Positions 22,691-36,543 of a stretch of DNA of 64,000 bases are shown in pieces. A model generated the notes under the pieces. The model was not told the origin of the DNA. It searched no databases and saw only the letters and a program-made list of their open reading frames with translations. A program made the position numbers and the translations under genes. Where the stretch lies: positions 46,864,719 to 46,928,718 of the forward strand of contig CM072523.1 in the NCBI GenBank assembly GCA_036898135.1, in the 5' to 3' direction. Source of the stretch: Oncomelania hupensis (Eukaryota > Mollusca > Gastropoda > Littorinimorpha > Pomatiopsidae). The stretch's first letter is position 1. The number at the start of each line of letters is the position of its first letter.

Positions 22691-25600
22691 TAACCTGTAA
22701 TAGTATTGCTGTTAGCCTGTAACCTGTAATAGTATTGCTGCTAGCCTGTAATAGTTTTGTTGCTAGCCTGTAACCTATAATAGTATTGCTGCTAGCCTGT
22801 AACCTGTAATAGTGTTGCTGCTAGCCTATAATTGTATTGCTGCTAGTCTGTAATAGTATTGCTGCTAGCCTGTAACCTGTAATAGTATTGCTGCTAGCCT
22901 GTAACCTGCAATAGTATTGCTGCTAGCCTGTAACCTGTAATAGTATTGCTGCTAGGCTGTAACCTGTTATAGTATTGCTGCTAGCCTTTGACCTGTAATA
23001 GGATTGCTGCTAGACTGTAATAGTATTGCTGCTAGCCTGTAACCTGTAATAGTAATGCTGCTAGCCTGTAATCTATAATAGTATTGCTGCTAGCCTGTAA
23101 CCTGTAATAGTATTGCTGCTAGCCTTTAAAATGTAATAGTTTTGCTGCTAGCCTGGAATAGTATTGCTGCTAGCCTGTAACCTTAAATAGTATTGCTGCT
23201 AGCCTGTAATAATATTTCCGCTAGGCTGTAACCATTAATAGTATTGCTGCTTGCCTGTAACCTGTAATAGTATTGCTGCTAGCCTGTAACCTGTAATAGT
23301 ATTTCTGCTAGCCTGTAACCTGTAATAGTATTGCGGCTAGCCTGTAATAGTATTGCTGCTAGCCTGTAACCTGTAATAGATTTGCTGCTAACCTGTAATA
23401 GTATTGCTGCTAGCCTGAAATAGTATTGCTGCTAGCCTAAAACCTGTAAAAGCTGCTAGACTGGAACTTGTAAAACTATTGCTGCTAGCCTGTAACCTGT
23501 AGTAATATTGCTGTTAGCCTGTAATTGTTATGCTGCTAGCCTGTAACCTGTAATAGTATTGCTGCTAGCCTGTAACCTGTAATAGTTTTGCTCCTAGCCT
23601 GTAATAGTATTGCTGCTAGCCTGTAACCTGTAATAGTATTGCTGCTAGCCTTTTATAGTATTGCTGCTATCCTGTAACCTGTAATAGTATTGCTGCTAGC
23701 CTGTAACCTGTAATAGAATTCCTGCTAGCCTGTAACCTGTAATTGTCATTCTGCTGACCTGTCACCTGTAATAGTATTGCTGCTAGCCTGTAATAGTATT
23801 GCTGCTAGCCTGTAACCTGTAATAGTATTGCTGCTAGCCTGTAACCTGTAATAGTATTGCTGCTAGCCTGTAACCTGTAATAGTATTGCTGCTAGCCTGT
23901 AATAGTATTGCTGCTAGCCCGTAACCTGTAATAGTATTGCTGCTAGCCTGTAACCTGTAATAGTATTGCTGCTAGCCTGTAACCTGTAATAGTTTTGCTG
24001 CTAGCCTGTAACCTGTAACAGTATTGCTGCTAGCCTGTATTAGTAGTGCTGCTAGCCTGTAACCTGTAATAGTATTGCTGCTAGCCTTTAAAAGTATTGC
24101 TGCTAGCCTGTAACCTGTAACAGTATTACTGCTAGCCTGTAACCTCTAATAGTATTGCTGCTAGCCTGTAACCTGTAATAGTATTGCTGCTAGCCTGTGA
24201 TAGTATTGCTGCAAGCCTGTAATAGTATTGCTGCTAGCCTGTAATAGTATTGCTGCTAGCCTGTAACCTGTAATAGTATTGCCGCTAGCCTGTAACCTGT
24301 AATAGTATTGCTGCTAGCCTGTAAGCTGTAATAGTTTTGCTCCTAGCCTGTAAAAGTATTGCTGCTAGCCTGTAACCTGTAATAGTATTGCAGCTAGCCT
24401 GCAACCTGTAAAAGTATTGCTGCTAGCCTGTAGTAGTTTTGCTGCTAGCCTGTAACCTGTAATAGTATTGCTGCTAGCCTGTAACAGTATTGCTTCTAGC
24501 CTGTATTAATATTGCTGTTAGCCTGTAACCTGTAATAGTATTGCTGCTAGCCTGTAACATGTAATGGTATTGCTGCTAGCCTGTAATAGTATTGCTGCTG
24601 GGCTGTAACCTGTAATAGTATTGCTGCTAGCCTGTAACCTGTAATAGTATTGCTGCTAGGCTGTAACCTGTTATAGTATTGCTGCTAGCCTGTAGCCTGC
24701 AATAGTAACGCTGCTAGCCTGTAACCTGTAATAGTATTGCTGCTAGCCTGTGACCGGTAATAGTATAGCTGCTAGCCTGTAATAGTATTGCTGCTAGCCT
24801 GTAACCTGTAGTAGTATTGCTGCTAGCCTGTAATCTGTAATGGTATTGCTGCAAGCCTGTAACCTGTAATAGTAATGCTGCTAGCCTGTAACCTGTAATA
24901 GTATTGCTCCTAGCCTGTAACCTGTAATAGTATTGCTGCTAGCCTGTAACCTGTATTAGTATTGCTGCTAGCTTGTAATAATATTGCTGCTAGCCTGTAA
25001 CCTGTAATAGTATTGCTGCTAGCATGTAACCTGTAATAGTATTGCTGCTAGCCTGTAACTGTAATAGTATTGCTGCTAGGCTGAAATAGTATTGCTGCTA
25101 GCCTGTAATAGTGTTGCTGCTAGCCTGTAGTAGTATTGCTGCTAGGCTGTAATAGTTTTGCTGCTAGCCTGTAACCTGTAATAATATTGCTGCTAGCCTG
25201 TAATAGTATTGTTGCTAGCCTGTAACCTGTAATAGTATTGCTGCTAGCCTCTAACCTGTAATAGTGTTGCTGCTAGCCTGTAATAGTAATGCTGCTAGCC
25301 TGTAATAGTATTTTGCTGCTAGCCCGTAACCTGAAATACTATTGCTGCTAGCCTGTAACCTGTAATAGTATTGCTGTTAGCCTGTAACCTGTAATAGTAT
25401 TGCTGCTAGCCTGTAATAGTTTTGTTGCTAGCCTGTAACCTATAATAGTACTGCTGCTAGCCTGTAACCTGTAATAGTGTTGCTGCTAGCCGTTAACCTG
25501 TAATAGTATTGCTGCTAGCGTGTAACCTGTAATAGTATTGCTGCTAGGCTATAACCTGTTATAGTATTGCTGCTAGCCTGTAACATGCAATAGTAACGCT

Positions 25601-28600
25601 ACTAGCCTGTAACCTGTAATAGTATTGCTGCTAGCCTGTGACCTGTAATAGTATTGCTGCTAGCCTGTAATAGTATTGCTGCTAGCCTGTAACCTGTAGT
25701 AGTATTGCTGCTAGCCTGTCACTTGTAATGGTATTGCTGCTAGCCTGTAACCTGTAATAGTATTGCTGCTAGCCTGTAACCTGTAATAGTATTGCTGCTA
25801 GCCTGTAACCTGTAATAGTATTGCTGCTAGCCTGTAACCTGTAATAGTATTGCTGCTAGCTTGTATTAATATTGCTGCTAGCCTGTAACCTGTAATAGTA
25901 TTGCTGCTAGCCTGTAACCTGTAATAGTATTGCTGCTAGCCTGTAACCTGTAATCGTATTGCAGCTAGCCCGTAACCTGTAATAGTATTGCTGCTAGCCT
26001 GTAACCTGTAATAGTATTGCTGCTAGCCTATAACCTGTAATAGTATTGCTGCTAGCCTGTAACCTGTAATAGTATTGTTGCTAGCCTTTAATAGTATTGC
26101 TGCTAGCCTATAATAGTATTAATGCTAACCTGTAATAGTATTGCTGCTAGCCTGTAATAGTATTGCTGCTAGCCTGTAACCTGTAGTAGTATTGCTGCTA
26201 GCCTGTAACCTGTAATAGTATTGCTGCTAGCCTGTAATAGTATTGCTGCTAGCCTGTAAGCTGTAATAGTTTTGCGGCTAGCCTGTAACCTGTAATAGTA
26301 TTGCTGCTAGCCTGTAACCTGTAATAGTATTGCTGCTAGCCTGTAACCTGTAATAGTATTGCTGCTAGCCTGTCACCTGTAATAGATTTCTGCTAGCCTG
26401 TAACCTGTAATTGTATTGCTGCTAGCCTGTAACCTGTAATAATATTGCTGCTAGCCTGTAACCTGTAACAGTATTGCTGCTAGCCTGTAATAGTATTGCT
26501 GCTAGCCTGTAACCTGTAATAGTATTGCTGCTAGCCTGTAACCTGTAATAGTATTGCTGCTAGCCTGTAATAATTTTGCTGCTAGCCTGTAACCTGTAGT
26601 AGTATTGCTGCTAGCCTGTAACCTGTAATAGTATTGCTGCTAGCCTGTAACCTGTAATAGTATTGCTGCTAGCCTGTAACCTGTATTAGTATTGCTGCTA
26701 GCCTGTAACCAGTAATAGTATTGCTGCTAGCCTGTAACCTGTATAAGTATTACTGCTAGCCTGTAACCTGTAATAGTATTGCTGCCTGCCTGTAACCTGT
26801 AATAGTATAGCTGCTAGCCTGTAACCTGTAATAGTATTGATGTTAGCCTGTAACCTGTAATAGTATTGCTGCTAGCCTGTAATAGTTTTGTTGCTAGCCT
26901 TTAACCTGTAATAGTATTGCTGCTAGCCTGTAACCTGTAATAGGGTTGCTGCTAGCCTGTAATAGTATTGCTGCTAGCCTGTAATAGTATTGCTGCTAGC
27001 CTGTAACCTGTAATAGTATTGCTGCTAGCCTATAATTGTATTGCTGCTAGTCTGTAATAGTATTGCTGCTAGCCTGTAACCTGTAAAAGTATTGCTGCTA
27101 GAATGTAACCTGTAATAATATTTCTGCTAGCCTGTAACCTGTAATAGTATTGCTGCTAGCCTGTAACCTGTAATAGTATTGCTGCTAGAATGTAACCTGT
27201 AATAATATTTCTGCTAGCCTGTAACCTGTAATAGTATTGCTGCTAGCCTGTAACCTGTAATAGTATTGCTGCTAGCATGTAAATTTATTGCTGCTAGCCT
27301 GTAATTGTATGGCTGCTAGCCTATAATTGTATTGCTGCTAGCCTGTAACATGTAATAGTATTGCTGCTAGCCTGTAACCTGTAATAGTATTGCTGCTAGC
27401 CTGTAACCTGTAATAGTATTGCTGCTGGCCTGTAATTGTATTGCTGCTAGCCTGTAACCTGTAGTAGTATTGCTGTAAGCCTGTAAAAGTATTGCTGCTA
27501 GCCTGTAACCTGTAATAGTATTGCTGCTAGCCTGTAAAATGTAATAGTATTGCTGCTAGCCTGGAATAGTATTGCTGCTAGCCTGTAACCTTAAATAGTA
27601 TTGCTGCTAGCCTGTAGTAATATTTCCGCTAGGCTGTAACCTTTAAAAGTATTGCTGCTTGCCTGTAACCTGTAATAGTATTGCTGCTAGCCTGTAACCT
27701 GTAATAGTATTTCTGCTAGCCTGTAACCTGTAATAGTATTGCGGCTAGCCTGTAATAGTATTGCTGCTAGCCTGTAACCTGTAATAGATTTGCTGCTAGC
27801 CTGTAATAGTATTGCTGCTAGCCTGAAATTATATTGCTGCTAGCCTGTTACCTATAATAGCTGCTAGCCTGGAACCTGTATAAGTATTACTGCTAGCCTG
27901 TAACCTGTAATAGTATTGCTGCTGGCCTGTAACCTGTAATAGTATTGCTGCTAGCCTGTAACCTGAAATAGTATTGCGGTTAGCCTGTAACCTGTAATAG
28001 TATTGCTGCTAGCCTGTAATAGTATTGCTGCTAGCCTGTAACCTGTAATAGTATTGCTGCTAGCCTGTAACCTGTAATAGTATTGCTGCTAGCCTGTAAT
28101 AGAATTGCTGCTAGCCTGTAATAGTATTGCTGCTAGCCTGTAACCTGTAATAGTATTGTTGCTAGCCTATAATTGTATTGCTGCTAGTCTGTTATAGTAT
28201 TGCTGCTAGCCTGTAACCTGTAATAGTATTGCTGCTAGAATGTAACCTGTAATAGTATTGCTGCTAGCCTGTAACCTGTAATAGTATTGCTGCTAGCCTG
28301 TAACCTGTAATAGTATTGCTGCTAGCCTGTAACCTGTAATAGTATTTCTGCTAGCCTGTAACCTGTAATAGTATTGCTGCTAGCCTGTAACCTGTAATAG
28401 TATTGCTGCTAGCCTGTAAAAGTATTGCTGCTAGCCTGTAATAGTATTGCTGCTAGCCTGTAATAGTATTGCTGCTAGCCTGTAACATGTAATAGTATTG
28501 CTGCTAGCCTGTAACCTGTAATAGTATTGCTGCTAGCCTGTAACCTGTAATAGTATTGCTGCTAGCCTGTAATAGTATTGCTGCTAGCCTGTAACCTGTA

Positions 28601-31600
28601 ATAGTATTGCTGTAAGCCTGTAATTGTATTGCTGCTAGCCTGTAACCTGTAACAGTATTGCTGCTAGCCTGTAACCTGTAATAGTATTGCTGCTAGCCTG
28701 TAATAGTATTGCTGCTAGCCTGTAACCTGTAATAGTATTGCTGCTAGCCTGTAATAATATTTGCTGCTAGCCTGTAACCTGTAATAGTATTGCTGCTAGC
28801 CTGTAACCTGTAATAGTATTGCTGCTAGCCTGTAACCTGTAATAGTATTGCTGCTAGCCTGTAACCTGTAATAGTATTGCTGCTAGCCTGTAATAGTATT
28901 GCTGCTAGCCTGTAACCTGTAATAGTATTGCTGCTAGCCTGTAATAGTATTGCTGCTAGCCTGTAATAGTATTGCTGCTAGCCTGTAACCTGTAATAAGC
29001 TGCTAGCCTGTAACCTGTAATAGTATTGCTGCTAGCCTGAAACCTGTAATAATATTGCTGCTAGCCTGTAATTGTTATTGCTGCTAGCCTGTAACCTGTA
29101 ATAGTATTGCTGCTAGCCTGTAACCTGTAATAGTATTGCTGCTAGCCTGTAACCTGTAATAGTATTGCTGCTAGCCTGTAACCTGTAATAGTATTGCTGC
29201 TAGCCTGTAATAGTATTGCTGCTAGCCTGTAACCTGTAATAGTATTGCTGCTAGCCTGTAACCTGTAATAGTATTGCTGCTAGCCTGTAACCTGTAATAG
29301 TATTGCTGCTAGCCTGTAACCTGTAATAGTATTGCTGCTAGCCTGTAATAGTATTGCTGCTAGCCTGTAACCTGTAATAGTATTGCTGCTAGCCTGTAAC
29401 CTGTAATAGTATTGCTGCTAGCCTGTAATAGTATTGCTGCTAGCCTGTAACCTGTAATAGTATTGCTGCTAGCCTGTAACCTGTAATAGTATTGCTGCTA
29501 GCCTGTAACCTGTAATAGTATTGCTGCTAGCCTGTAACCTGTAATAGTATTGCTGCTAGCCTGTAATAGTATTGCTGCTAGCCTGTAACCTGTAATAGTA
29601 TTGCTGCTAGCCTGTAATAGTATTGCTGCTAGCCTGTAACCTGTAATAGTATTACTGCTAGCCTGTAACCTGTAATAGTATTGCTGCTAGCCTGTAACCT
29701 GTAATAGTATTGCTGCTAGCCTGTAATAGTATTGCTGCTAGCCTGTAATAGTATTGCTGCTAGCCTGTAATAGTATTGCTGCTAGCCTGTAACCTGTAAT
29801 AGTATTGCTGCTAGCCTGTAACCTGTAATAGTATTGCTGCTAGCCTGTAACCTGTAATAGTATTGCTGCTAGCCTGTAATAGTATTGCTGCTAGCCTGTA
29901 ACCTGTAATAGTATTGCAGCTAGCCTGCAACCTGTAAAAGTATCGCTGCTAGCCTGTAATAGTTTTGCTGCTAGCCTGTAACCTGTAATAGTATTGCTGC
30001 TAGCCTGTAACCTGTAATAGTATTGCTTCTAGCCTGTAATAGTATTGCTGTTAGCCTGTAACCTGTAATAGTATTGCTGCTAGCCTGTAACCTGTAATAG
30101 TATTGCTGCTAGCCTGTAATAGTATTGCTGCTAGGCTGTAAACTGTAATAGTTTTGCTGCTAGCCTGTAACCTGTAATAGTATTGCTGCTAGGCTGTAAC
30201 CTGTTATAGTATTGCTGCTAGCCTGTAGCCTGCAATAGTTACGCTGCTAGCCTGTAACCTGTAATAGTATTGCTCCTAGCCTGTGACCTGTAATAGAATT
30301 GCTGCTAGCCTGTAACCTGTAATGGTATTGCTGCTAGCCTGTAACCTGTAAAAGTAATGCTGCTAGCCTGTAACCTGTAATAGTATTGCTGCTAGCTTGT
30401 AATAGTATTGCTGCAAGCCTGTAACCTGTAGTAGTATTGCTGCTAGCCTGTATCCTGTAATATTATTGCTGCTAGCCTGCAACCTGTAATAGTATTGCTG
30501 CTAGCCTGTAATAGTATTGCTGCTAGCCTGTAACCTGTAATAGTATTGCTGCTAGCCTGTAACCTGTAATAGTATTGCTGCTAGCCTGTAACCTGTAATA
30601 GTATTGCTGCTAGCCTGTAACCTGTAATAGTATTGCTGCTAGCCTGTAACCTGTAATAGTATTGCTGCTAGCCTGTAACATGTAATGGTATTGCTGATAG
30701 CCTGTAATAGTATTGCTGCTAGCCTGTAACCTGTAATAGTATTGCTGCTAGCCTGTAACCTGAAATAGTATTGCTGCTAGCCTGTAACCTGTAATAGTAT
30801 TGCTGCTAGCCTGTAACCTGTAATAGTATTGCTGCTAGCCTGTAATAGTATTGCTGCTAGCCTGTAACCTGTAATAGTATTGCTGCTAGCCTGTAACCTG
30901 TAATAGTATTGCTGCTAGCCTGTAATAGTATTGCTGCTAGCCTGTAACCTGTAATAGTATTGCTGCTAGCCTGTAACCTGTAATAGTATTGCTGCTAGCC
31001 TGTAACCTGTAATAGTATTGCTGCTAGCCTGTAACCTGTAATAGTATTGCTGCTAGCCTGTAACCTGTAATAGTATTGCTGCTAGCCTGTAACCTGTAAT
31101 AGTATTGCTGCTAGCCTGTAATAGTATTGCTGCTAGCCTGTAACCTGTAATAGTATTGCTGCTAGCCTGTAACCTGTAATAGTATTGCTGCTAGCCTGTA
31201 ATAGTATTGCTGCTAGCCTGTAATAGTATTGCTGCTAGCCTGTAACCTGTAATAGTATTGCTGCTAGCCTGTAACCTGTAATAGTATTGCTGCTAGCCTG
31301 TAACCTGTAATAGTATTGCTGCTAGCCTGTAATAGTATTGCTGCTAGCCTGTAATAGTATTGCTGCTAGCCTGTAACCTGTAATAGTTTTGCTGCTAGCC
31401 TGTAACCTGTAATAGTATTGCTGCTAGCCTGTAATAGTATTGCTGCTAGCCTGTAACCTGTAATAGTATTGCTGCTAGCCTGTAACCTGTAATAGTATTG
31501 CTGCTAGCCTGTAATAGTAATGCTGCTAGCCTGTAATAGTATTGCTGCTAGCCTGTAACCTGTAATAGTATTGCTGCTAGCCTGTAACCTGTAATAGTAT

Positions 31601-34600
31601 TGCTGCTAGCCTGTAACCTGTAATAGTATTGCTGCTAGCCTGTAATAGTATTGCTGCTAGCCTGTAACCTGTAATAGTATTGCTGCTAGCCTGTAACCTG
31701 TAATAGTATTGCTGCTAGCCTGTAACCTGTAATAGTATTGCTGCTAGCCTGTAACCTGTAATAGTATTGCTGCTAGCCTGTAACCTGTAATAGTATTGCT
31801 GCTAGCCTGTAACCTGTAATAGTATTGCTGCTAGCCTGTAACCTGTAATAGTATTGCTGCTAGCCTGTAACCTGTAATAGTATTGCTGCTAGCCTGTAAC
31901 CTGTAATAGTATTGCTGCTAGCCTGTAACCTGTAATAGTATTGCTGCTAGCCTGTAACCTGTAATAGTATTGCTGCTAGCCTGTAATAGTATTGCTGCTA
32001 GCCTGTAACCTGTAATAGTATTGCTGCTAGCCTGTAACCTGTAATAGTATTGCTGCTAGCCTGTAATAGTATTGCTGCTAGCCTGTAATAGTATTGCTGC
32101 TAGCCTGTAACCTGTAATAGTATTGCTGCTAGCCTGTAACCTGTAATAGTATTGCTGCTAGCCTGTAACCTGTAATAGTATTGCTGCTAGCCTGTAATAG
32201 TATTGCTGCTAGCCTGTAATAGTATTGCTGCTAGGCTGTAATAGTTTTGCTGCTAGCCTGTAACCTGTAATAGTATTGCTGCTAGCCTGTAATAGTATTG
32301 CTGCTAGCCTGTAACCTGTAATAGTATTGCTGCTAGCCTGTAACCTGTAATAGTATTGCTGCTAGCCTGTAATAGTAATACTGCTAGCCTGTAATAGTAT
32401 TGCTGCTAGCTGTAACCTGTAATAGTATTGCTGCTAGCCTGTAACCTGTAATAGTATTGCTGCTAGCCTGTAACCTGTAATAGTATTGCTGCTAGCCTGT
32501 AATGTTATTGCTGCTAGCCTGTAACCTGTAATAGTATTGCTGCTAGCCTGTAACCTGTAATAGTATTGCTGCTAGCCTGTAATAGTATTGCTGCTAGCCT
32601 GTAATAGTATTGCTGCTAGCCTGTAACCTGTAATAGTATTGCTGCTAGCCTGTAACCTGTAATAGTATTGCTGCTAGCCTGTAACCTGTAATAGTATTGC
32701 TGCTAGCCTGTAACCTGTAATAGTATTGCTGCTAGCCTGTAACCTGTAATAGTATTGCTGCTAGCCTGTAACCTGTAATAGTATTGCTGCTAGCCTGTAA
32801 CCTGTAATAGTATTGCTGCTAGCCTGTAATAGTATTGCTGCTAGCCTGTAACCTGTAATAGTATTGCTGCTAGCCTGTAACCTGTAATAGTATTGCTGCT
32901 AGCCTGTAACCTGTAATAGTATTGCTGCTAGCCTGTAACCTGTAATAGTATTGCTGCTAGCCTGTAACCTGTAATAGTATTGCTGCTAGCCTGTAACCTG
33001 TAATAGTATTGCTGCTAGCCTGTAATAATATTGCTGCTAGCCTGTAACCTGTAATAGTATTGCTGCTAGCCTGTAACCTGTAATAGTATTGCTGCTAGCC
33101 TGTAACCTGTAATAGTATTGCTGCTAGCCTGTAACCTGTAATAGTATTGCTGCTAGCCTGTAACCTGTAATAGTATTGCTGCTAGCCTGTAACCTGTAAT
33201 AGTATTGCTGCTAGCCTGTAACCTGTAATAGTATTGCTGCTAGCCTGTAATAGTATTGCTGCTAGCCTGTAATAGTATTGCTGCTAGCCTGTAACCTGTA
33301 ATATTGCTGCTAGCCTGTAATAGTATTGCTGCTAGCCTGTAACCTGTAATAGTATTGCTGCTAGCCTGTAACCTGTAATAGTATTGCTGCTAGCCTGTAA
33401 CCTGTAATAGTATTGCTGCTAGCCTGTAACCTGTAATAGTATTGCTGCTAGCCTGTAGCCTTTGATAGTATTGCTGCTAGCCTGTAACCTGTAATAGTAT
33501 TGCTGCTAGCCTGTAACCTGTAATAGTATTGCTGCTAGCCTGTAACCTGTAATAGTATTGCTGCTAGCCTGTAACCTGTAATAGTATTGCTGCTAGCCTG
33601 TAACCTGTAATAGTATTGCTGCTAGCCTGTAACCTGTAATAGTATTGCTGCTAGCCTGTAATAGTATTGCTGCTAGCCTGTAACCTGTAATAGTATTGCT
33701 GCTAGCCTGTAACCTGTAATAGTATTGCTGCTAGCCTGTAATAGTATTGCTGCTAGCCTGTAACCTGTAATAGTATTGCTGCTAGCCTGTAACCTGTAAT
33801 AGTATTGCTGCTAGCCTGTAACCTGTAATAGTATTGCTGCTAGCCTGTAACCTGTAATAGTATTGCTGCTAGCCTGTAACCTGTAATAGTATTGCTGCTA
33901 GCCTGTAACCTGTAATAAGTATTGCTGCTAGCCTGTAACCTGTAATAGTATTGCTGCTAGCCTGTAATAATATTGCTGCAAGCCTGTAACCTGTAATAGT
34001 ATTGCTGCTAGCCTGTAACCTGTAATAGTATTGCTGCTAGCCTGTAACCTGTAATAGTATTGCTGCTAGCCTGTAACCTGTAATAGTATTGCTGCTAGCC
34101 TGTAACCTGTAATAGTATTGCTGCTAGCCTGTAATAATAATATTGCTGCTAGCCTGTAACCTGTAATAGTATTGCTGCTAGCCTGTAACCTGTAATAGTA
34201 TTGCTGCTAGCCTGTAACCTGTAATAGTATTGCTGCTAGCCTGTAATAGTATTGCTGCTAGCCTGTAACCTGTAATAGTATTGCTGCTAGCCTGTAACCT
34301 GTAATAGTATTGCTGCTAGCCTGTAATAGTATTGCTGCTAGCCTGTAACCTGTAATAGTATTGCTGCTAGCCTGTAACCTGTAATAGTATTGCTGCTAGC
34401 CTGTAACCTGTAATAGTATTGCTGCTAGCCTGTAACCTGTAATAGTATTGCTGCTAGCCTGTAACCTGTAATAGTATTGCTGCTAGCCTGTAACCTGTAA
34501 TAGTATTGCTGCTAGCCTGTAACCTGTAATAGTATTGCTGCTAGCCTGTAACCTGTAATAGTATTGCTGCTAGCCTGTAACCTGTAATAGTATTGCTGCT

Positions 34601-35369
34601 AGCCTGTAACCTGTAATAGTATTGCTGCTAGCCTGTAATAGTATTGCTGCTAGCCTGTAACCTGTAATAGTATTGCTGCTAGCCTGTAACCTGTAATAGT
34701 ATTGCTGCTAGCCTGTAACCTGTAATAGTATTGCTGCTAGCCTGTAACCTGTAATAGTATTGCTGCTAGCCTGTAACCTGTAATAGTATTGCTGCTAGCC
34801 TGTAACCTGTAATAGTATTGCTGCTAGCCTGTAACCTGTAATAGTATTGCTGCTAGCCTGTAATAGTATTGCTGCTAGCCTGTAACCTGTAATAGTATTG
34901 CTGCTAGCCTGTATAGTATTGCTGCTAGCCTGTAACCTGTAATAGTATTGCTGCTAGCCTGTAACCTGAAAAAGTATTGCTGCTAGCCTGTAACCTGTAA
35001 TAGTATTGCTGCTAGCCTGTAACCTGTAATAGTATTGCTGCTAGCCTGTAACATGTAATAGTATTGCTGCTAGCCTGTAAACTGTAATAGTATTGCTGCT
35101 AGCCTGTAATAGTATTGCTGCTAGCCTGTAACCTGTAATAGTATTGCTGCTAGCCTGTAACTTGTAATAGTATTGCTGCTAGCCTGTAACCTGTAATAGT
35201 ATTGCTGCTAGCCTGTAACCTGTAATAGTATTGCTGCTAGCCTGTAATAGTATTGCTCCTAGCCTGTAACCTGTAATAGTATTTCTGCTAGCCTGTAACC
35301 TGTAATAGTATTGCTGCTAGCCTGTAACCTGTAATAGTATTGCTGCTAGCCTGTAACCTGCAATAGTAA

Positions 35370-35374
35370 CGCTG
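35370..35374. repeat. Target-site duplication of element 1 (left)
   Basis: CGCTG directly before the 5' LTR; repeated at 41098-41102 after the 3' LTR. It lies inside a minisatellite unit. Confidence 0.92.
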
Positions 35375-35983
35375 TGTTACGTTGAAACGCCAATGGTAGT
35401 GTGTCTAAAACGCGCACGATAGATCTAATCGTTTCGTTTTGCAAAGTATTCAATGATGGAGTCTATTTACCTTTGATTTGAGTTTGCATTGTTGTTAGGA
35501 GAGGCTTTGTATAACGTTGATAATTTTTGTTGGTCGATATCGTTGTAGAATTTTCTGGACCCGCTTGTTTACTATCGATCGAAGTTTCGGGATAAATATC
35601 GAAGTGTGGCGGAAGGAGAAGAAATATGTATGACGTAAGTCAGTGATGACGATCTTTTAATTGATTGGCTGTAGTGCGTCATTTTAGTCTACTGGGTTCG
35701 AAATTTTTCGGGGAAAGAGAGAGAGATTATAAAATTGTGTGCCGCACTGTTGTTGGGAGATAGTTGTTGATAGTGACTTGGAAAGTGAAAGTTGTTGAGT
35801 TGAGTTGAGAATTGTATGCAGTTGTTGATGTGTGCTGAATAAAAGTGGAAAACTTCATACGTCGACTTTGTGACTTGTATGCTGATTGAGCAGGCTGTGT
35901 GAATAAACGAATCTGAGTTACACCTTATCAGGACTTCAGCATCGGGGCTGAATCAAATACTGATAAAGAATTCGAGTGTAACA
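35375..35983 (+). repeat. Element 1 5' LTR
   Basis: 609 bp. Probable TATAAAA box at 35728-35734 and AATAAA at 35838-35843. Two near-consensus heat-shock elements of form GAA-nn-TTC-nn-GA lie at 35548-35560 and 35581-35593, and a CRE/ATF-like TGACGTAA at 35631-35638. The sequence just after the LTR, TGGGGGTCAAGCCG (from 35987), is in the primer-binding position, but I cannot match it to a tRNA. Confidence 0.93.
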
Positions 35984-36445
35984 TTTTGGGGGTCAAGCCG
36001 CGATTCACACCATAGTCAAGGGTTCAACTGCTACAATCGAGTCAACGTTACGAGAGGCAGTCATCGAGGGTAGCCGCCAACGAGTTGCGTCGAGAGGGGC
36101 CAACATACTGGGACTACATCACCGATAGGTTCGGGTTGACTGCAAGGGCGTGTAGTCGCTGAAGAGTTGCTTCGTGAGCGAACAACAGATCGGGACTACG
36201 TGGCTGCCGTAAGACTACGTCGAGGGACAGTCTCGGAGCTACATCGCCAGTGTTACAGAGAGCGGCGAGCGGACGTCGCGTCTACTTCAGCACAGGAGCG
36301 TGTACATCAACACCAGCGTGGTGCAGCGTCGCATACGACGAGGACAGCGGGGCCTGCGTCAGCGAAGGCGACTAGTGACAAGCATCAGCGCTACTGCAGA
36401 AAGTGTGCTGTTCTAGAACAGTCTAGAAAGGTACAGCACAGTCAA

Positions 36446-36535
36446 GAACTTTCCAGAAAAAAGAACTCTCCAGTCAAGAACTTTCCAGAAAAGAACTTTC
36501 CAGAAAAGAACTTTCTTGAAAAGAACTTTCCAGAA
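36446..36535 (+). promoter_or_regulatory. Tandem heat-shock-element-like array in element 1 leader
   Basis: Five perfect GAA-CT-TTC-nn-GAA blocks at 36446, 36478, 36493, 36508 and 36523. The last four are spaced exactly 15 bp apart, so the 5 bp phasing of HSF sites is kept throughout. A further TTC-TA-GAA block is at 36411-36418. They lie in the transcribed leader just before the gag start; read as codons the repeats give KNFPE-like units. Function as HSF sites is inferred. Confidence 0.6.
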
Positions 36536-36543
36536 GCATCAAG

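Larger units (their letters stand above)
11743..35374. repeat. Minisatellite B, main block (22 and 29 bp units)
   Basis: An uninterrupted array whose shared core is GTAATAGTATTGCTGCTAGC, joined by CCT. Units are 22 bp, or 29 bp where a 7 bp TGTAACC is added in front. The two lengths alternate irregularly. Variants (GCGGC, TTGTTGC, CAATAGTAACGC and others) are scattered in the left part. From about 28.6 kb to 35.3 kb the units are almost uniform. Stops in every frame leave no coding potential. It is interrupted by two LTR elements and resumes at 41098 and 49973, for about 30 kb in total. Confidence 0.98.
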
